From: Butyrivibrio sp. MB2005
GTDB lineage: Bacteria > Bacillota > Clostridia > Lachnospirales > Lachnospiraceae
NCBI RefSeq assembly: GCF_000424285.1
Contig: NZ_AUJP01000010.1
Span: 124,001 to 188,000, forward strand
Reading direction: 5' to 3'
DNA length: 64,000 nt
Shown piece after piece: positions 63,954 through 64,000 of this stretch. Made by a program: the position numbers and the translations under genes. Numbering within the stretch: the stretch's first letter is position 1; each line of letters opens with the position of its first letter. Below the pieces are notes generated by a model. It saw only the letters and a list, made by a program, of their open reading frames with translations. It had not been told where the DNA came from and ran no database searches.

Positions 63954-63967
63954 AAGTTCCCCCTTAA

Positions 63968-63999
63968 TAAAAAATAGATGCAGGACTAAATACCCTGCA
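63968..63999 (-). terminator. Terminator of a gene beyond the window
   Basis: TGCAGG (63979-63984) pairs with CCTGCA (63994-63999), with TTTTTTATT following on the minus strand. It closes a gene that lies to the right. Confidence 0.75.
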
Positions 64000-64000
64000 C

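Overview
The window looks like a chromosomal stretch of a moderately low-GC Gram-positive anaerobe, most likely a rumen or gut Lachnospiraceae of the Butyrivibrio/Pseudobutyrivibrio kind. This is inferred from an mraZ-rsmH-ftsL-pbp-murD-ftsW-ftsQ-ftsZ division cluster, a yqeG-aroE-aroQ-efp block, an NADP-type gdhA, DUF5688 proteins, a lipoprotein-type oligopeptide ABC system and plant polysaccharide enzymes (GH88, DUF2264). No 16S rRNA gene is present, so the genus is not proven.

Layout. 1-3.1 kb: polysaccharide side-chain hydrolases on the minus strand. 3.3-9.2 kb: a complete fructose PTS operon on the plus strand (DeoR-type regulator, 1-phosphofructokinase, IIABC permease, HPr, enzyme I) behind a promoter overlapped by 10-bp-phased TTGATT repeats. 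9.3-16 kb: a 54-residue protein, an NhaC-type antiporter, gdhA flanked by two related palindromic elements, an oxidoreductase and an SH3 membrane protein with acidic segments, and a tRNA-Arg(CCG). 16-20.7 kb: a DUF5688 protein, efp, aroQ, a fused aroE-aroK and yqeG. 20.8-25.9 kb: oppABCDF. 25.9-35.8 kb: nrdR and a slimmed division/cell-wall cluster (no mraY, murE, murG or ftsA) under a promoter with four MraZ-type repeats. 35.9-38.1 kb: a CPBP protease and ychF.

38.06-59.15 kb is the accessory region. The first 16 bases of ychF (core CGATTCCTAGTTTCAT as read on the plus strand) recur at 38058, 47250, 52322 and 59130, dividing the region into three head-to-tail segments. Segment 1 (9.2 kb) is a recognisable integrative mobilizable element: tyrosine integrase, excisionase, replication initiator and FtsK-like translocase, carrying a BcgI-like fused restriction-methylation enzyme with its specificity subunit and an unknown 267-residue protein. 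Segment 2 (5.1 kb) and segment 3 (6.8 kb) have the same ends, with phased arm-type repeats, but no integrase. They carry a nitroreductase, two chemotaxis receptors, a PBECR4-like protein, a dead DUF5688/VirD4 chimera, a RhuM-Fic protein, a DUF1016 nuclease and a DUF4143 ATPase. This looks like repeated integration (accretion) at the 5' end of ychF. Each integration would replace the region upstream of ychF, including its ribosome binding site.

59.2-64 kb: a 180-bp duplicate of the DUF4143 gene's 3' end joined to a fragment of a large serine recombinase, then EFR1 ferredoxin with a divergent LysR regulator, a ZIP metal transporter, an acylphosphatase and a HAD-type lipoprotein.
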